The notes: generated by a model not told the origin, from the letters alone. A DNA stretch of 64,000 nucleotides from JBCBWG01 sp038523925 (GCA_038523925.1 JBCBIY010000004.1:186001-250000), one strand, 5' to 3'. Positions 16,297 through 24,770 are shown, numbered from the stretch's first letter. Translations and numbers: made by a program.

Positions 16297-16822
16297 GTGC
16301 CTTCGCCCTCGCGATGCAATCGATCACCATCTGGCGGGCTTCTGCCTGATCTCCGAACCGCTCGATCTTCACCCACTTGCCGGGCTCGAGATCCTTGTAG
16401 TGCTGGAAGAAGTGGCGGATCTGATCGATCGTGATGTCTGGCAGATCGTCGACGGTTTCGATGGCGTCGTAGCGTTTGGTGAGGCGCGTGCTCGGGACCG
16501 CGATGAGTTTTTCATCGCCCCCGCCGTCATCTTCCATAATGAGCACGCCCACCGGGCGGCAGTTGATGACAGCGCCCGGCACGATTGCGCGCGTGTTGCA
16601 AACAAGGACGTCGAGTGGATCGCCATCAGGCGACAGCGTGTGGGGCACGAAGCCGTAGTTTCCCGGGTACCGCATCGGCGTGTAGAGGAAGCGGTCGACG
16701 AAGAGCGTGCCTGACGCCTTGTCGAGCTCGTACTTGATCGGCTCGCCGCCGACCGGCACCTCGATGACGGCATTGATATCGTGAGGCGGGTTATCGCCGA
16801 TCGGAATGGCGTCGAGGCGCAT
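16289..16822 (-). CDS. ppa: Inorganic pyrophosphatase (family I)
   Basis: The 177-residue protein is a soluble family I pyrophosphatase: VPVGGEPIKYELDKASGTLF near residue 23, YPGNYGFVPHTLSPDGDPLD near 55 with the metal-binding aspartates, and KLIAVPSTRL near 105. It hydrolyses pyrophosphate from biosynthetic reactions in the cytoplasm. It heads an apparent ppa-dapB-gpmA operon, overlapping dapB by 8 bp. The upstream 116 bp to the GNAT gene probably carries the promoter, though no clear boxes stand out. Confidence 0.96.
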   Translation of the reverse strand: MRLDAIPIGDNPPHDINAVIEVPVGGEPIKYELDKASGTLFVDRFLYTPMRYPGNYGFVPHTLSPDGDPLDVLVCNTRAIVPGAVINCRPVGVLIMEDDGGGDEKLIAVPSTRLTKRYDAIETVDDLPDITIDQIRHFFQHYKDLEPGKWVKIERFGDQAEARQMVIDCIARAKAHA

Positions 16823-16938
16823 GTTGCGAGTGGTCCCGGTGCGTTAGCTGTCGGTCGAAGATGCCGGCGTTGTTGCGTGTCGGCTCGTCAAAAGCAACCG
16901 CCGCGGAGTGGTGCGTGCGTCGGCGGCAGCGTCGCCGA

Positions 16939-17448
16939 TCAGTCCCAGGCGAGTGTCAGCTTGGCGACGGTCGCCTCGCCGAAGCGCTCATAACACTCTG
17001 CCACCGGCCGGCCGCCACGGGCCCAATAAAAGCCGATCGCTTGCTCGTTCTCCGACAGGACGTGAACTGCAAGCCCGCGGTATCCTTTGAGGTCGAGCGT
17101 CGCGCGGCAGGCTTCGAACAGGTGTTCGCCAAAGCCGAGGCCCTGAAACTTCGGCGCGAGATACAGCTCGTAGATCTCGCCTTCTTCGCGGCCCGTGTGG
17201 CGCGCGCGGCCGCACGTGGCGTACCCGGCAGCCTCGTCGTTGATCGCGAGCACAAGGACGTTGTCGCGCGAGCGGATCGCACCGCGCCACCAAGCTGCCG
17301 TGCGCCGGGAAATCATCGGCTTGAGATGCGCGTGGGGAAGGATCCCGCGATAGGCGTGCGACCAGCTCTCGCGGTGAATGCGCATCAGCGCCTCGGCATC
17401 TGACAACCGGGCGCGTCTGACGTTCGACGCGGACTTGGACCACAACAT
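16939..17448 (-). CDS. GNAT-family N-acetyltransferase
   Basis: Starting at the ATG at 17448 (MLWSKSASNVRRARLSDAEA) gives 169 residues. The frame is open to 17607, but that would run through the phasin terminator at 17543-17578, so a longer start is unlikely; ATGs at 17496 and 17514 remain possible. The GNAT core is clear: IHRESWSHAYRGILPHAHL, EIYELYLAPKFQGLGFGEHL (acetyl-CoA loop) and GLAVHVLSENEQAIGFYWAR. Substrate unknown. It follows the phasin gene but is separated from it by that terminator. Confidence 0.85.
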   Translation of the reverse strand: MLWSKSASNVRRARLSDAEALMRIHRESWSHAYRGILPHAHLKPMISRRTAAWWRGAIRSRDNVLVLAINDEAAGYATCGRARHTGREEGEIYELYLAPKFQGLGFGEHLFEACRATLDLKGYRGLAVHVLSENEQAIGFYWARGGRPVAECYERFGEATVAKLTLAWD

Positions 17449-17542
17449 TGGGTGAGTATGTCGCAGACAGAGCGACGCGCAAGCGGATTCGCACATTGAG
17501 TTGGCGGCGAGCATGCGACCCGACGAAGAGCGCGCGGCAAAG

Positions 17543-17578
17543 AAAAAGGGCGCAGCCTGCGACGGCGACGCCCCTTTG
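17543..17578 (-). terminator. Rho-independent terminator after the phasin gene
   Basis: Read leftward, an AAAGGGGCG arm pairs with a CGCCCTTTTT arm across a GC-rich loop, with one bulged G, and runs into T-rich sequence TTTTTCTTT. It begins 37 bp after the phasin stop at 17615 and explains why the following GNAT gene is likely a separate unit. Confidence 0.8.
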
Positions 17579-17614
17579 TTCAAGCCCGGCCTAGCGGCCG
17601 TGAGCAAGTGCCGC

Positions 17615-18070
17615 TTACTGCGGGTTCTTCATCTGCTCAAACGACTTCGTCGCGGCCTGGTTCAGGCTTTCGAATGTCTGCTGAGAGACCTTCGTCGACA
17701 GCTCGAACAGTTCCTTGGCCTGCGCACCTGCGACAGCGAACTGCTGCTGCATGTAGTCGGCCTGGAGGCGCATGGCTTCCGGCACGGTCTTTGAGCGCGC
17801 GATCGCCTGAGCGGCGTCGAATGCCGATTCGGTGTTGACGGTCGTATTGTGCATGACCTTCTCGCCGATCGCCTTCATGCCGGCGTGCGAGGCAAGCAGC
17901 ATCTCTTCGTAGATCTTCGAGCTGTCTTTGATCGCATCGTTCATGCGCTCGTAGGCTTCGCGCGTCTTCTGGACGCTGTCCTCGGCGAACTGCTGCATGT
18001 TCTCGGGGATCTGTGCCGACTTGCCCATATTGAACATTTCCTGAGCCTGGCGGGTGAATTGCTCGTTCAT
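17615..18070 (-). CDS. Phasin family protein
   Basis: The 151-residue protein is helical, charged and cysteine-free, with the phasin pattern: MNEQFTRQAQEMFNMGKSAQ, FAEDSVQKTREAYERMNDAI, QADYMQQQFAVAGAQAKELF, SQQTFESLNQAATKSFEQM. Phasins coat polyhydroxyalkanoate granules or, in some species, act as stress-linked granule-associated proteins. No PHA synthase or PhaR gene is in the window. It has its own promoter with an overlapping TGCA-type palindrome and its own terminator, consistent with a highly expressed single gene. Shine-Dalgarno GGAGAGAG lies just upstream of the ATG. Confidence 0.88.
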   Translation of the reverse strand: MNEQFTRQAQEMFNMGKSAQIPENMQQFAEDSVQKTREAYERMNDAIKDSSKIYEEMLLASHAGMKAIGEKVMHNTTVNTESAFDAAQAIARSKTVPEAMRLQADYMQQQFAVAGAQAKELFELSTKVSQQTFESLNQAATKSFEQMKNPQ

Positions 18071-18176
18071 TCTCTCTCTCCTCTGTCGGATTGTGCGTCG
18101 ATAATGATCTCAGCCGATTGCGCGGCGCTCGAAACGCGGCTGCACGCGCAAGGGCTGCTCCCGTTCCTTGCGCATG

Positions 18177-18205
18177 AACATATGTTAGGCATTTGTGCAG
18201 TGCAA
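18177..18205 (-). promoter_or_regulatory. Phasin promoter with overlapping TGCA palindrome
   Basis: On the minus strand, TTGCAC (18205-18200) is followed after 17 bp by TATGTT (18182-18177), a plausible sigma-70 promoter about 107 bp upstream of the phasin ATG. The -35 box overlaps TGCAcTGCA (18204-18196). PhaR repressors of alphaproteobacteria bind TGC/GCA-type palindromes at phasin promoters, so this is a candidate operator; that part is inference. Confidence 0.5.
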
Positions 18206-18294
18206 CATAGAACACCGAGATTTTGCGCGCATGCGGTAGATAATTTGTCGCAGCGCACCATTGACCTTGCAACTGAGCCAACCGTCGCGGCTTT

Positions 18295-19593
18295 TCAGAC
18301 CAGTGAGGAAAACACGCGCCGGTAACCGGTCGCTTCCGGGTCGAACAGGATATCGCGGGGCAGAAGCGGCCGCGCCAGCGTAAGCCCCTCCAAAGACCGA
18401 CAGCGGGACAGCGCCACATACGCCTGGCCGTGCGCGAAGGTCCCGCGGCCGAGGTCGATGTAGACATTGTCGAGCGTCAGGCCCTGTGCCTTGTGAATGG
18501 TCAGCGCCCAGGCAAGCCGCAGAGGGAACTGTTTGAACGTCCCGGCGACCGTCTCGACGATCTTTTCCTCTGCCTTCTCAAAGGCATAGCGGCGGCTTTC
18601 CCAGGATGCGGGCTCGACCTCGTGTTCGCGCCCGTCAATTTCGACCCAGACCCGATCTTCGGTCAGCCGCGAGATCATCGCGATCGTGCCATTGACCCAG
18701 CGCCGGTCGCTGTCGTTGCGCAGCATGATGACGCGGGCGCCCTCCTTGAGCGAGAGAACCGCTTCAGTCGGCTGTGCGCGCGGGTTGAATTCGCCGGCAA
18801 CGCCCGCTTCGTAAGAGAAGATCGGTGCCGGGATGGCGTCGAGGTAGGCCCGGTTGATGCGGTTCGCAGCCTCGTTCGTCGGGGTCAGGATGACGAACGA
18901 CTGGCCTTCCGCGAGCGTCCGGATTGGCGAGACGCGGTCGTTGAGCATCTCGAGATCATCTTCGTCGACGTCCCCCTCGCGGATGCGGTTGAGGATGCTG
19001 ACCAGCGCTTCATCCGTCTGCCGGAATACCTGGCCGAGCTCGAGGAGTTGCGTGCCGATTCCATCTTGCAGGGCGGAGACCGAGAAGAAGAACGGTCCGC
19101 CGAATGTGTTCTCGAGGTGCGCTGCTTCTTCCGCATCACGCACGACCGGCGGCAACTGATGCAAATCGCCAAACAGCAGCATCCGGACGCCGCCAAACCC
19201 GTCCTGTGGCCGGCCGCGATTGACGCGCAGACACTGATCGATCGCCCACATGAGATCGGAGCGGACCATCGAGACCTCATCGATGATCAGCGTTGTCATT
19301 TGCCGCATCACGCGCCCATTGCGGCCGCGCTTGATGTCATCGGCCCCGATAAGACGTGGCGGAAGGCCGAAGAACGAGTGGATCGTCTGCCCGCCGACAT
19401 TCACGGCTGCGAGGCCGGTCGGTGCAACGACGACGGCCTGATCGCCAAGTTGCTCCCGGAGCACGCGAAGAAGGGTTGATTTGCCCGTCCCCGCGCGGCC
19501 GGTGACAAACATATGGCCTTCGCCGGTGGTGGCGAAGTCGACTGCTGCCTCATACTCGGAGGTTGGCGAGACGTCTGCGGGCCAGTCGATCAT
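18295..19593 (-). CDS. PIF1/RecD-like ATP-dependent DNA helicase
   Basis: The 432-residue protein carries superfamily 1B helicase motifs: Walker A FVTGRAGTGKSTLLRVL near residue 30, motif Ia VVVAPTGLAAVNVGGQTIHSFF near 53 (quoted in part), Walker B TLIIDEVSMVRSD near 100, motif III LLFGDLHQLPPV near 133, and motifs V/VI LAWALTIHKAQGLTL and AYVALSRCRSLEGL near 365-400. It resembles stand-alone PIF1-type helicases, which unwind 5'-3' and resolve R-loops or G-quadruplexes. It is shorter than RecD2. It lies convergent to nothing obvious and is divergent from the small membrane protein at 19798. Confidence 0.87.
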   Translation of the reverse strand: MIDWPADVSPTSEYEAAVDFATTGEGHMFVTGRAGTGKSTLLRVLREQLGDQAVVVAPTGLAAVNVGGQTIHSFFGLPPRLIGADDIKRGRNGRVMRQMTTLIIDEVSMVRSDLMWAIDQCLRVNRGRPQDGFGGVRMLLFGDLHQLPPVVRDAEEAAHLENTFGGPFFFSVSALQDGIGTQLLELGQVFRQTDEALVSILNRIREGDVDEDDLEMLNDRVSPIRTLAEGQSFVILTPTNEAANRINRAYLDAIPAPIFSYEAGVAGEFNPRAQPTEAVLSLKEGARVIMLRNDSDRRWVNGTIAMISRLTEDRVWVEIDGREHEVEPASWESRRYAFEKAEEKIVETVAGTFKQFPLRLAWALTIHKAQGLTLDNVYIDLGRGTFAHGQAYVALSRCRSLEGLTLARPLLPRDILFDPEATGYRRVFSSLV

Positions 19594-19797
19594 GAGCGGT
19601 GGTGTCCTGCGGGCAGCGCCTTACGGCGCGTGGGCGCCGAGTGAAGCTGATGGCGGTTCAAAGCAGTACAGCTCGCAATCAACGCGCAACCCTAGCCGCA
19701 ATTCGCACGATCCGTGTCATGGGAAATGCAAAGCATCAAATGCATCTTAATCGGCACCCGCTTTACTGGGCAGACTTGTAGACATGGGGTGTAGCGT

Positions 19798-20292
19798 ATG
19801 TCGGAAGTTGCTCTGGATCGCCGTCGCAAGAGCGACGCCGTTGCGGCCGAAGTCCGCCGCGGCATGAAGTTCGATGCGTTGGCGCCGCTTCTGCTCGGAT
19901 TTATCTCGCCGCTCATTGTCATCGCGCTGCTCGATCCGGCCGTTTTCCGCGAGGCGCGCGGCGTCATCGTTGCCAGCCTGATCCTCGTCATGGTCGTCGC
20001 GGCAATCGCGTTCACGTACGGCGTGCTCGTGCCGAAAGCGATCACCGGCATCCGCTTCGATCCGAGCGAGCGGGCCGCCATTCTAACCTCTTCGAACTTC
20101 TTCGCCGAAGAGCAGGAAATGATCTCATTCCGCAACATCCTCGATCTGCGCGAAGTGAAGGGATATGACCGCGACGGTTATCAGGAAGCGCATAGCGAGA
20201 TCGTCACGCGGAACGGGGATCGCGTGGTGCTGCCATTTGAGCTGCCGCGTGCGCAACTCAACGATGCCCGCCGCCTGCTCGGCGTCGCCTGA
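19798..20292 (+). CDS. Two-helix membrane protein with a possible PH-like domain
   Basis: This 164-residue protein was not recognised by name. It has a basic head, two adjacent transmembrane helices (about 27-47 and 56-77: LLLGFISPLIVIALL and GVIVASLILVMVVAAIAF) and a cytosolic domain with alternating strand-like segments ending in a helix (VTRNGDRVVLPFELPRAQLN). The layout of two helices followed by a strand-rich domain and a closing helix recalls bacterial PH-domain proteins; that is inference. The ATG follows GGGGTG. leuB begins 125 bp downstream. Two AAATGCA repeats 14 bp apart lie upstream at 19724 and 19738. Confidence 0.7.
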   Translation: MSEVALDRRRKSDAVAAEVRRGMKFDALAPLLLGFISPLIVIALLDPAVFREARGVIVASLILVMVVAAIAFTYGVLVPKAITGIRFDPSERAAILTSSNFFAEEQEMISFRNILDLREVKGYDRDGYQEAHSEIVTRNGDRVVLPFELPRAQLNDARRLLGVA

Positions 20293-20416
20293 GCCAGCCA
20301 AGCCGGCGGCGCGGTTGCCACGCGCCCGCCCGCCCGCATAGTCTGCCAACGCTCCGGGTGCCCCAGAGGCGGCGCCGGAGCGTTTTCCATTTGCCCTTCG
20401 GCACCAGCAGGCAGAC

Positions 20417-21532
20417 ATGACGACCTTCAAGCTTCTTCTTCTCCCCGGCGACGGCATCGGGGTGGAAACGATGGCCGAAGTCGAGCGCGTGATCGCGTTC
20501 TTCGGCCAACATGCAAGCGGCTTGTCGTTCGAGATAGAAGCGGACCTCGTGGGCGGCGCCGCGATTGACGCGCACGGCGTGCCGATCACCGACGCGGCGA
20601 TGGAGAAGGCGATGGCGTGTGACGCCGTCATCTTCGGTGCGGTTGGCGGCCCGAAGTGGGATGACGTCGCGTTCGAGATCCGGCCGGAAGCGGGCCTGCT
20701 GCGCCTGCGCAAGGACCTTGAGCTGTTTGCGAACCTGCGGCCGGCCATCTGCTATCCGGCGCTTGCTGAGGCCTCATCCCTGCGCCGCGAGATCGTCGAA
20801 GGCCTTGATATCCTCATTCTGCGCGAGCTGACCGGCGGCACGTACTTTGGCGAGCCAAAAGAAGTCGTCACGCTCACCAACGGCGAGAAACGCGCCGTCG
20901 ACACCACGCTTTACACAACGTCCGAGATCGAACGCATTACGAAGGTTGGCTTCGACCTTGCGCGCAAGCGCGGGAACCTGCTGCATTCGGCTGAGAAGCG
21001 GAACGTGATGATGACCGGCGTTCTCTGGAACGAGGTGGTTACCGCCACGCATAAGTCATACGCGCCGGACGTTGAGCTGCACCACATCCTCGCTGACAAT
21101 TGCGCGATGCAGCTTGTGCGCAACCCGAAGCAGTTTGACGTGGTCGTTTGCGACAACCTCTTCGGCGACATCCTGTCGGACGCCGCTGCCATGCTGACCG
21201 GTTCGCTCGGGATGCTGCCATCGGCGTCGCTTGGCGCGCCAGATCCCGAGACCGGCAGGCCAAAGGCGATGTATGAGCCGGTTCATGGGTCGGCGCCAGA
21301 CATCGCGGGCGAAGGCAAAGCCAACCCGATTGCGACAATTGCCTCGTTCGGCATGGCGCTGCGCTACTCGTTCGATCGCGTCGCCGAAGCAGACATGGTC
21401 GACAAGGCAATCGCAAACGTCCTCGCGCAGGGCCTGCGGACCGGCGATATTATGCAGCCGAACATGCGTCAGGTCTCAACGTCTGAAATGGGCGCTGCGA
21501 TCATCAAAGAGCTTGAGACGCTCGCGGGTTAG
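20417..21532 (+). CDS. leuB: 3-isopropylmalate dehydrogenase
   Basis: The 371-residue enzyme has the full LeuB set: LLLPGDGIGVETMAEV, FGAVGGPKWDDV, LFANLRPAICYPAL, ILRELTGGTYFGEPKE with the residues that distinguish it from isocitrate dehydrogenase, NLFGDILSDAAAMLTGSLGM and the NAD loop YEPVHGSAPDIAGEGKANPI. It oxidises and decarboxylates 3-isopropylmalate in leucine biosynthesis. leuD of this pathway lies about 38 kb away at 59366 on the other strand. A thiamine-diphosphate enzyme pair follows only 11 bp downstream, in the same direction, which is not the usual leu gene neighbour. Confidence 0.96.
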   Translation: MTTFKLLLLPGDGIGVETMAEVERVIAFFGQHASGLSFEIEADLVGGAAIDAHGVPITDAAMEKAMACDAVIFGAVGGPKWDDVAFEIRPEAGLLRLRKDLELFANLRPAICYPALAEASSLRREIVEGLDILILRELTGGTYFGEPKEVVTLTNGEKRAVDTTLYTTSEIERITKVGFDLARKRGNLLHSAEKRNVMMTGVLWNEVVTATHKSYAPDVELHHILADNCAMQLVRNPKQFDVVVCDNLFGDILSDAAAMLTGSLGMLPSASLGAPDPETGRPKAMYEPVHGSAPDIAGEGKANPIATIASFGMALRYSFDRVAEADMVDKAIANVLAQGLRTGDIMQPNMRQVSTSEMGAAIIKELETLAG

Positions 21533-21543
21533 GGCACGCCAGC

Positions 21544-22083
21544 ATGACGACCGATACGATGCGTGATGACGGCTGGTCCGCCAGCGTGTTTGCCGCGATG
21601 CGGAAGCGGCAGATTGAGACCGTCTGCACCGTTCCCGACGGCGGACTGACGCCGCTTCTTAAAATGGTCGCCGCTGACGATGCGATGCGCCTCGTGACGC
21701 TGTCGACAGAAGAAGAAGGCATGGGCATCGTCGCCGGCCAATGGCTTGGCGGTCGGCGCGCGATGATCGCGATGCAATCGTCCGGCGTTGGCAACTGCAT
21801 CAATGCGCTTGGGCTTCCGGCCATCTTCGGCGCGCCGTGTCTGATGCTCGTGACGATGCGCGGTGTCTGGGGCGAGTTTAATCCCTGGCAGGTGCAGATG
21901 GGGTCGGCCACCGAGCCGGTCCTGTCCGCGGTCGGTGTCAAATGCTTCCCCGTCGCAAAGCCGGCGGAGGTCGCCGAGACGTTCGCAGCCGCCGCCGACC
22001 TTGCGTTCAATGGCGGCATGTCGGCAGCCGTGCTCGTCTCACAGCGGGTGATCGGTGCGAAAGGGTTCGGCCAGGATGACTGA
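21544..22083 (+). CDS. Thiamine-diphosphate decarboxylase, PYR-domain subunit (ComD-like)
   Basis: The 179-residue protein is a free-standing N-terminal (PYR) half of a thiamine-diphosphate decarboxylase: VCTVPDGGLTPLLKMVAADD, the cofactor-activating glutamate region LSTEEEGMGIVAGQWLGG, and IAMQSSGVGNCINALGLPAI. This split organisation is seen in sulfopyruvate decarboxylase ComDE and phosphonopyruvate decarboxylase relatives. The start is 11 bp behind leuB and the stop overlaps the next gene by 8 bp. The actual 2-oxo acid substrate is not evident; no coenzyme M, taurine or phosphonate genes are nearby, so sulfopyruvate activity should not be assumed. Confidence 0.8.
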   Translation: MTTDTMRDDGWSASVFAAMRKRQIETVCTVPDGGLTPLLKMVAADDAMRLVTLSTEEEGMGIVAGQWLGGRRAMIAMQSSGVGNCINALGLPAIFGAPCLMLVTMRGVWGEFNPWQVQMGSATEPVLSAVGVKCFPVAKPAEVAETFAAAADLAFNGGMSAAVLVSQRVIGAKGFGQDD

Positions 22084-22666
22084 CGGCGACAATCGGATTC
22101 AGCGGCGCGCGTTCGTCGCCGACCTCCTGGGGCAGCGCGACGGCGCACTCATTGTACCGGGCCTCGGCGCGCCGACATGGGATTGCGCGGCGGCCGGCGA
22201 CAGCCCCGAGTATCTCTATTCCTGGGGCGGAATGGGGCTGGCTGTACCGACCGCGCTCGGTCTGGCGCTCGCACAACCCGCCCGGCGCGTCGTCGCGCTT
22301 ACCGGCGATGGCGAAATGCTGATGGGCGTCGGCTCACTTGGTGTCGTCGCGAGCCAGGCGCCGGCAAATCTCAGTATCCTCGTTCTCGATAACGAGAGCT
22401 TCGGCGAGACCGGCAAGCAGACGGGCCTGACCTCCGGCGCGAGCGATCTCGTTGCTGTGGCCGAGGGCTTTGGCATTACCAAGACCCTGCGCGTGACCGG
22501 GCACGATCAAATTTCGGAGCTTGCACAGCTCTTATTCGCGGAGCCGGGGCCCACGTTTGCGGTCGCCAAGATCGCTCTGAGCGAGGACCCCTGGACGCTG
22601 CCGATCAAGGATGGCCGGGCGATTGCGCGCCGGATGCGGGTCGCGCTTGGGATCGATACGGCCTAA
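22076..22666 (+). CDS. Thiamine-diphosphate decarboxylase, PP-domain subunit (ComE-like)
   Basis: The ATG at 22076 overlaps the end of the PYR-subunit gene (8 bp); 196 residues. The diphosphate-binding half is recognised by the GDGEMLMGVGSLGVVASQAP motif near residue 75 with the conserved downstream Asn (LVLDNESFGETGKQTG) that together bind the Mg-thiamine diphosphate, and GMGLAVPTALGLALA before it. With its partner it should form an alpha2beta2-type enzyme at the subunit interface. The overlap and matching lengths make the pairing certain; the substrate is unknown, a 3-substituted pyruvate being the family's usual type. Confidence 0.82.
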   Translation: MTDGDNRIQRRAFVADLLGQRDGALIVPGLGAPTWDCAAAGDSPEYLYSWGGMGLAVPTALGLALAQPARRVVALTGDGEMLMGVGSLGVVASQAPANLSILVLDNESFGETGKQTGLTSGASDLVAVAEGFGITKTLRVTGHDQISELAQLLFAEPGPTFAVAKIALSEDPWTLPIKDGRAIARRMRVALGIDTA

Positions 22667-22792
22667 TCGTCCGGATATGGCTTTGTCGCTACAGCCTTCG
22701 CAGGTAAGCGCCTGGCCGCCTCGTCAGTCCGGCCCCATCGGCGCTATGCCAGCGCTTGTGGTGTGGTGTGGTGATGTGCGAGGGGCGGTGCG

Positions 22793-24094
22793 ATGCTGAG
22801 TGGCGCGTATATCTTTGTGGCGTTCGTCTATCTCGTCGTTGCAGCCTCATTCCTCGCGACGACCGGTATGCTCGCCTACGAGTTCTGGGACGCCGGATGG
22901 GTCGACCTGCTCGCGATCGACAGCCATTTGTTTGTGTTCTTCCCGACCTTCGGCATCGTTGCGCTGGTCGCCTTCTATCTGCCGTCGGTCGCGTTCGTCG
23001 ATCACTATTGGCGTCACGTTCCGTTTGGAATTGCCAGGTTCCTGGTTGGCATCGCCGTCGTCCTCGCCGCCTCGCACTTCATCGCGCAGTTCCTGCTCGC
23101 ATCCGACAACCGGCCGATCTGGGATATCAAACCGGCGGTCCTGATTGCTGATCGCGGCGAACCCGCCGGCTGTATCACGGCGGCCGGTGGCGGCAGTTGC
23201 GCGCGAATGCCCGTGTTACCCGCGGTCGCAAACCTCCGGGCGCTGAGCCAGCGGCGGATCGGCCTGTCGGAGTTTGTGCGTGACTGCAAAACTGACAACC
23301 TCATTGAGCAGCGCCCGGTCGATTCCCGCAAACGTTTTTGCGTCGCCACGACGCCGCTCTCGCCCGCGCCCGAACTCATCGACGACGCCCAATGCTGCCG
23401 CGCGCAAGAGGCTTTGGTGTCGACCATCGAGACGCTCTATCGGGCGCCGGCGAACCGTTCGATGACCGGCCGTGTCCATGCGCTTTTGTTGCCGGCAAAG
23501 ATCTTCTTCTTTCTCGTGCTGCTCTCGATCAGCTTGTTGTTGACGTGGCGCTTCAAGGAGATCGCCAAACACTATGCCCGGCGGATGACGCACATCGAGA
23601 TCGGGTTGATCATCGGCACAGTTGCGACGCTGTTCTTCCCGCTTATGTCACAGGCATTCCTGCTGTCGCTGTCCGTGCTTGCAGGCGATGCGGGCCAAGG
23701 CACGTTCAGCATCATGGTGCCGACGCTGAGCATCGTCTTCGGCATCTGGACGTTTCTGATCATCGTCTACTTCTTCCGTAGCAACGGCCAGAGCACCGAG
23801 CTGCTCACCAAGATCGGTTCTGCCGCGGCCGGCGGCATAGCGCTGGTGAAGTACGATGAGATCGTCGCTGTCATGGTGCGGCTGATTGGGTCGGGCGCCA
23901 ACTGGTTGTTCCTGACGGCGCTTGCCGCTGCCGCAATGTTGATGGCGTTCATCGCCATGCGTGCGATGGCCCAAGGCGACCAGCGGCCCATCGGCGTCGC
24001 GCGCGATTCAGAGCCGGTGGGCGAAGAGCCCCGGGGGCTCAAGTTCCCGGAAGTGCCGAAGCCCGCAGCCACCCAGACAGATGCAGATCGCTAA
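22793..24094 (+). CDS. Polytopic membrane protein with a cysteine-rich loop
   Basis: I do not recognise this 433-residue protein. Seven hydrophobic helices are visible: about 4-28, 45-67, 78-101, then after a loop of 125 residues 232-252, 268-292, 305-326 and 358-380. The loop (residues 105-230) contains six cysteines, including GGGSCARM, VRDCKTDN and a CC pair in DAQCCRAQE, suggesting disulfides on the periplasmic side. The C-terminus is a hydrophilic Pro-rich tail. The ATG at 22793 follows GGGGCGGTGCG. It stands alone: 126 bp behind the decarboxylase pair and convergent with the DUF4174 gene. Confidence 0.7.
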   Translation: MLSGAYIFVAFVYLVVAASFLATTGMLAYEFWDAGWVDLLAIDSHLFVFFPTFGIVALVAFYLPSVAFVDHYWRHVPFGIARFLVGIAVVLAASHFIAQFLLASDNRPIWDIKPAVLIADRGEPAGCITAAGGGSCARMPVLPAVANLRALSQRRIGLSEFVRDCKTDNLIEQRPVDSRKRFCVATTPLSPAPELIDDAQCCRAQEALVSTIETLYRAPANRSMTGRVHALLLPAKIFFFLVLLSISLLLTWRFKEIAKHYARRMTHIEIGLIIGTVATLFFPLMSQAFLLSLSVLAGDAGQGTFSIMVPTLSIVFGIWTFLIIVYFFRSNGQSTELLTKIGSAAAGGIALVKYDEIVAVMVRLIGSGANWLFLTALAAAAMLMAFIAMRAMAQGDQRPIGVARDSEPVGEEPRGLKFPEVPKPAATQTDADR

Positions 24095-24193
24095 ATCCGT
24101 TCAAAGTCGCGTTCGCGCGACTGGTCTGATCTCGCTTACGTTCTTTACGCTGCCTCTTTCGGGGCAGGTGCTTTCGCCGAACGCGGATGAGCT

Positions 24194-24646
24194 CTAGCTG
24201 CCCGTGCGGCGCATTTCCTGGCGCCGCATCGGCATGGAATCGATCAGCCGGAAGATGCGTTGCGCCGCGACCGGGGACCCCGATGACAGTTTCGCGCCGC
24301 CGTCCTTGCCAACAAGGATCACGCGGAACTGACGGTCGCCAACGCCATACCGATTGCGCAGGGCCTTTGCGGATCGACCGGGCCCACCGCCAAGTGCGGT
24401 GCGCACGCGGTTGCCCGTTACGCGGATGACGACCATATCGCGGTCCCGCAACGCACCGTTACGGCCCGAGAGCAATGCATTCTGTCGCGCCAACGATTGT
24501 GACTTAGGCCCCGGCGCAAAGATCAACAGCGGACGGTTCTTCCAGCGATACCCGCTCATCGCATCCGCCGTTTCAGTTGCCGCAAGCGCGCCTGCACCAA
24601 CGATCGCTGTCGCAAGTCCAAGTCTCAGGGTGATCGATGAAAGCAT
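24194..24646 (-). CDS. DUF4174 domain secreted protein
   Basis: Starting at the ATG at 24646 gives 150 residues with a signal peptide (MLSSITLRLGLATAIVGAGA, cleavage near ADA). The mature part has the DUF4174 pattern: KNRPLLIFAPGPKSQSLARQ, LRDRDMVVIRVTGNRV, YGVGDRQFRVILVGKDGGAK and a final FRLIDSMPMRRQEMR. The domain is predicted to be thioredoxin-like but lacks the CxxC pair; it has no cysteine. Function unknown, location periplasmic by inference. It is downstream of the amtB terminator, so it should have its own promoter. Confidence 0.82.
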   Translation of the reverse strand: MLSSITLRLGLATAIVGAGALAATETADAMSGYRWKNRPLLIFAPGPKSQSLARQNALLSGRNGALRDRDMVVIRVTGNRVRTALGGGPGRSAKALRNRYGVGDRQFRVILVGKDGGAKLSSGSPVAAQRIFRLIDSMPMRRQEMRRTGS

Positions 24647-24743
24647 GCCGCGGGCCTCAGTGTTTTCGTGTGCCTGAGGATCAAACGTAGGAATGGGTCG
24701 GGCCGATTGCATCTTGCGGTGCACGCGATGCGCGCAACCCAAA

Positions 24744-24770
24744 CAAAAAACCCGGCCGCTGGGGCCGGGT
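24744..24770 (-). terminator. Rho-independent terminator after glnK-amtB
   Basis: Read leftward, the stem ACCCGGCC / GGCCGGGT (8 bp, 5-nt loop) is followed by TTTTTT. It sits 63 bp past the amtB stop at 24833 and closes the glnK-amtB operon. Confidence 0.93.

Noticed and set aside
18430..19479. A 349-residue open frame on the plus strand
   Set aside because: It is antisense to the helicase gene, which contains all its motifs, and has no ribosome-binding site or known domain.
21544..22666. Naming the decarboxylase pair as sulfopyruvate decarboxylase (comDE)
   Set aside because: Family resemblance only; no coenzyme M or sulfonate genes nearby.
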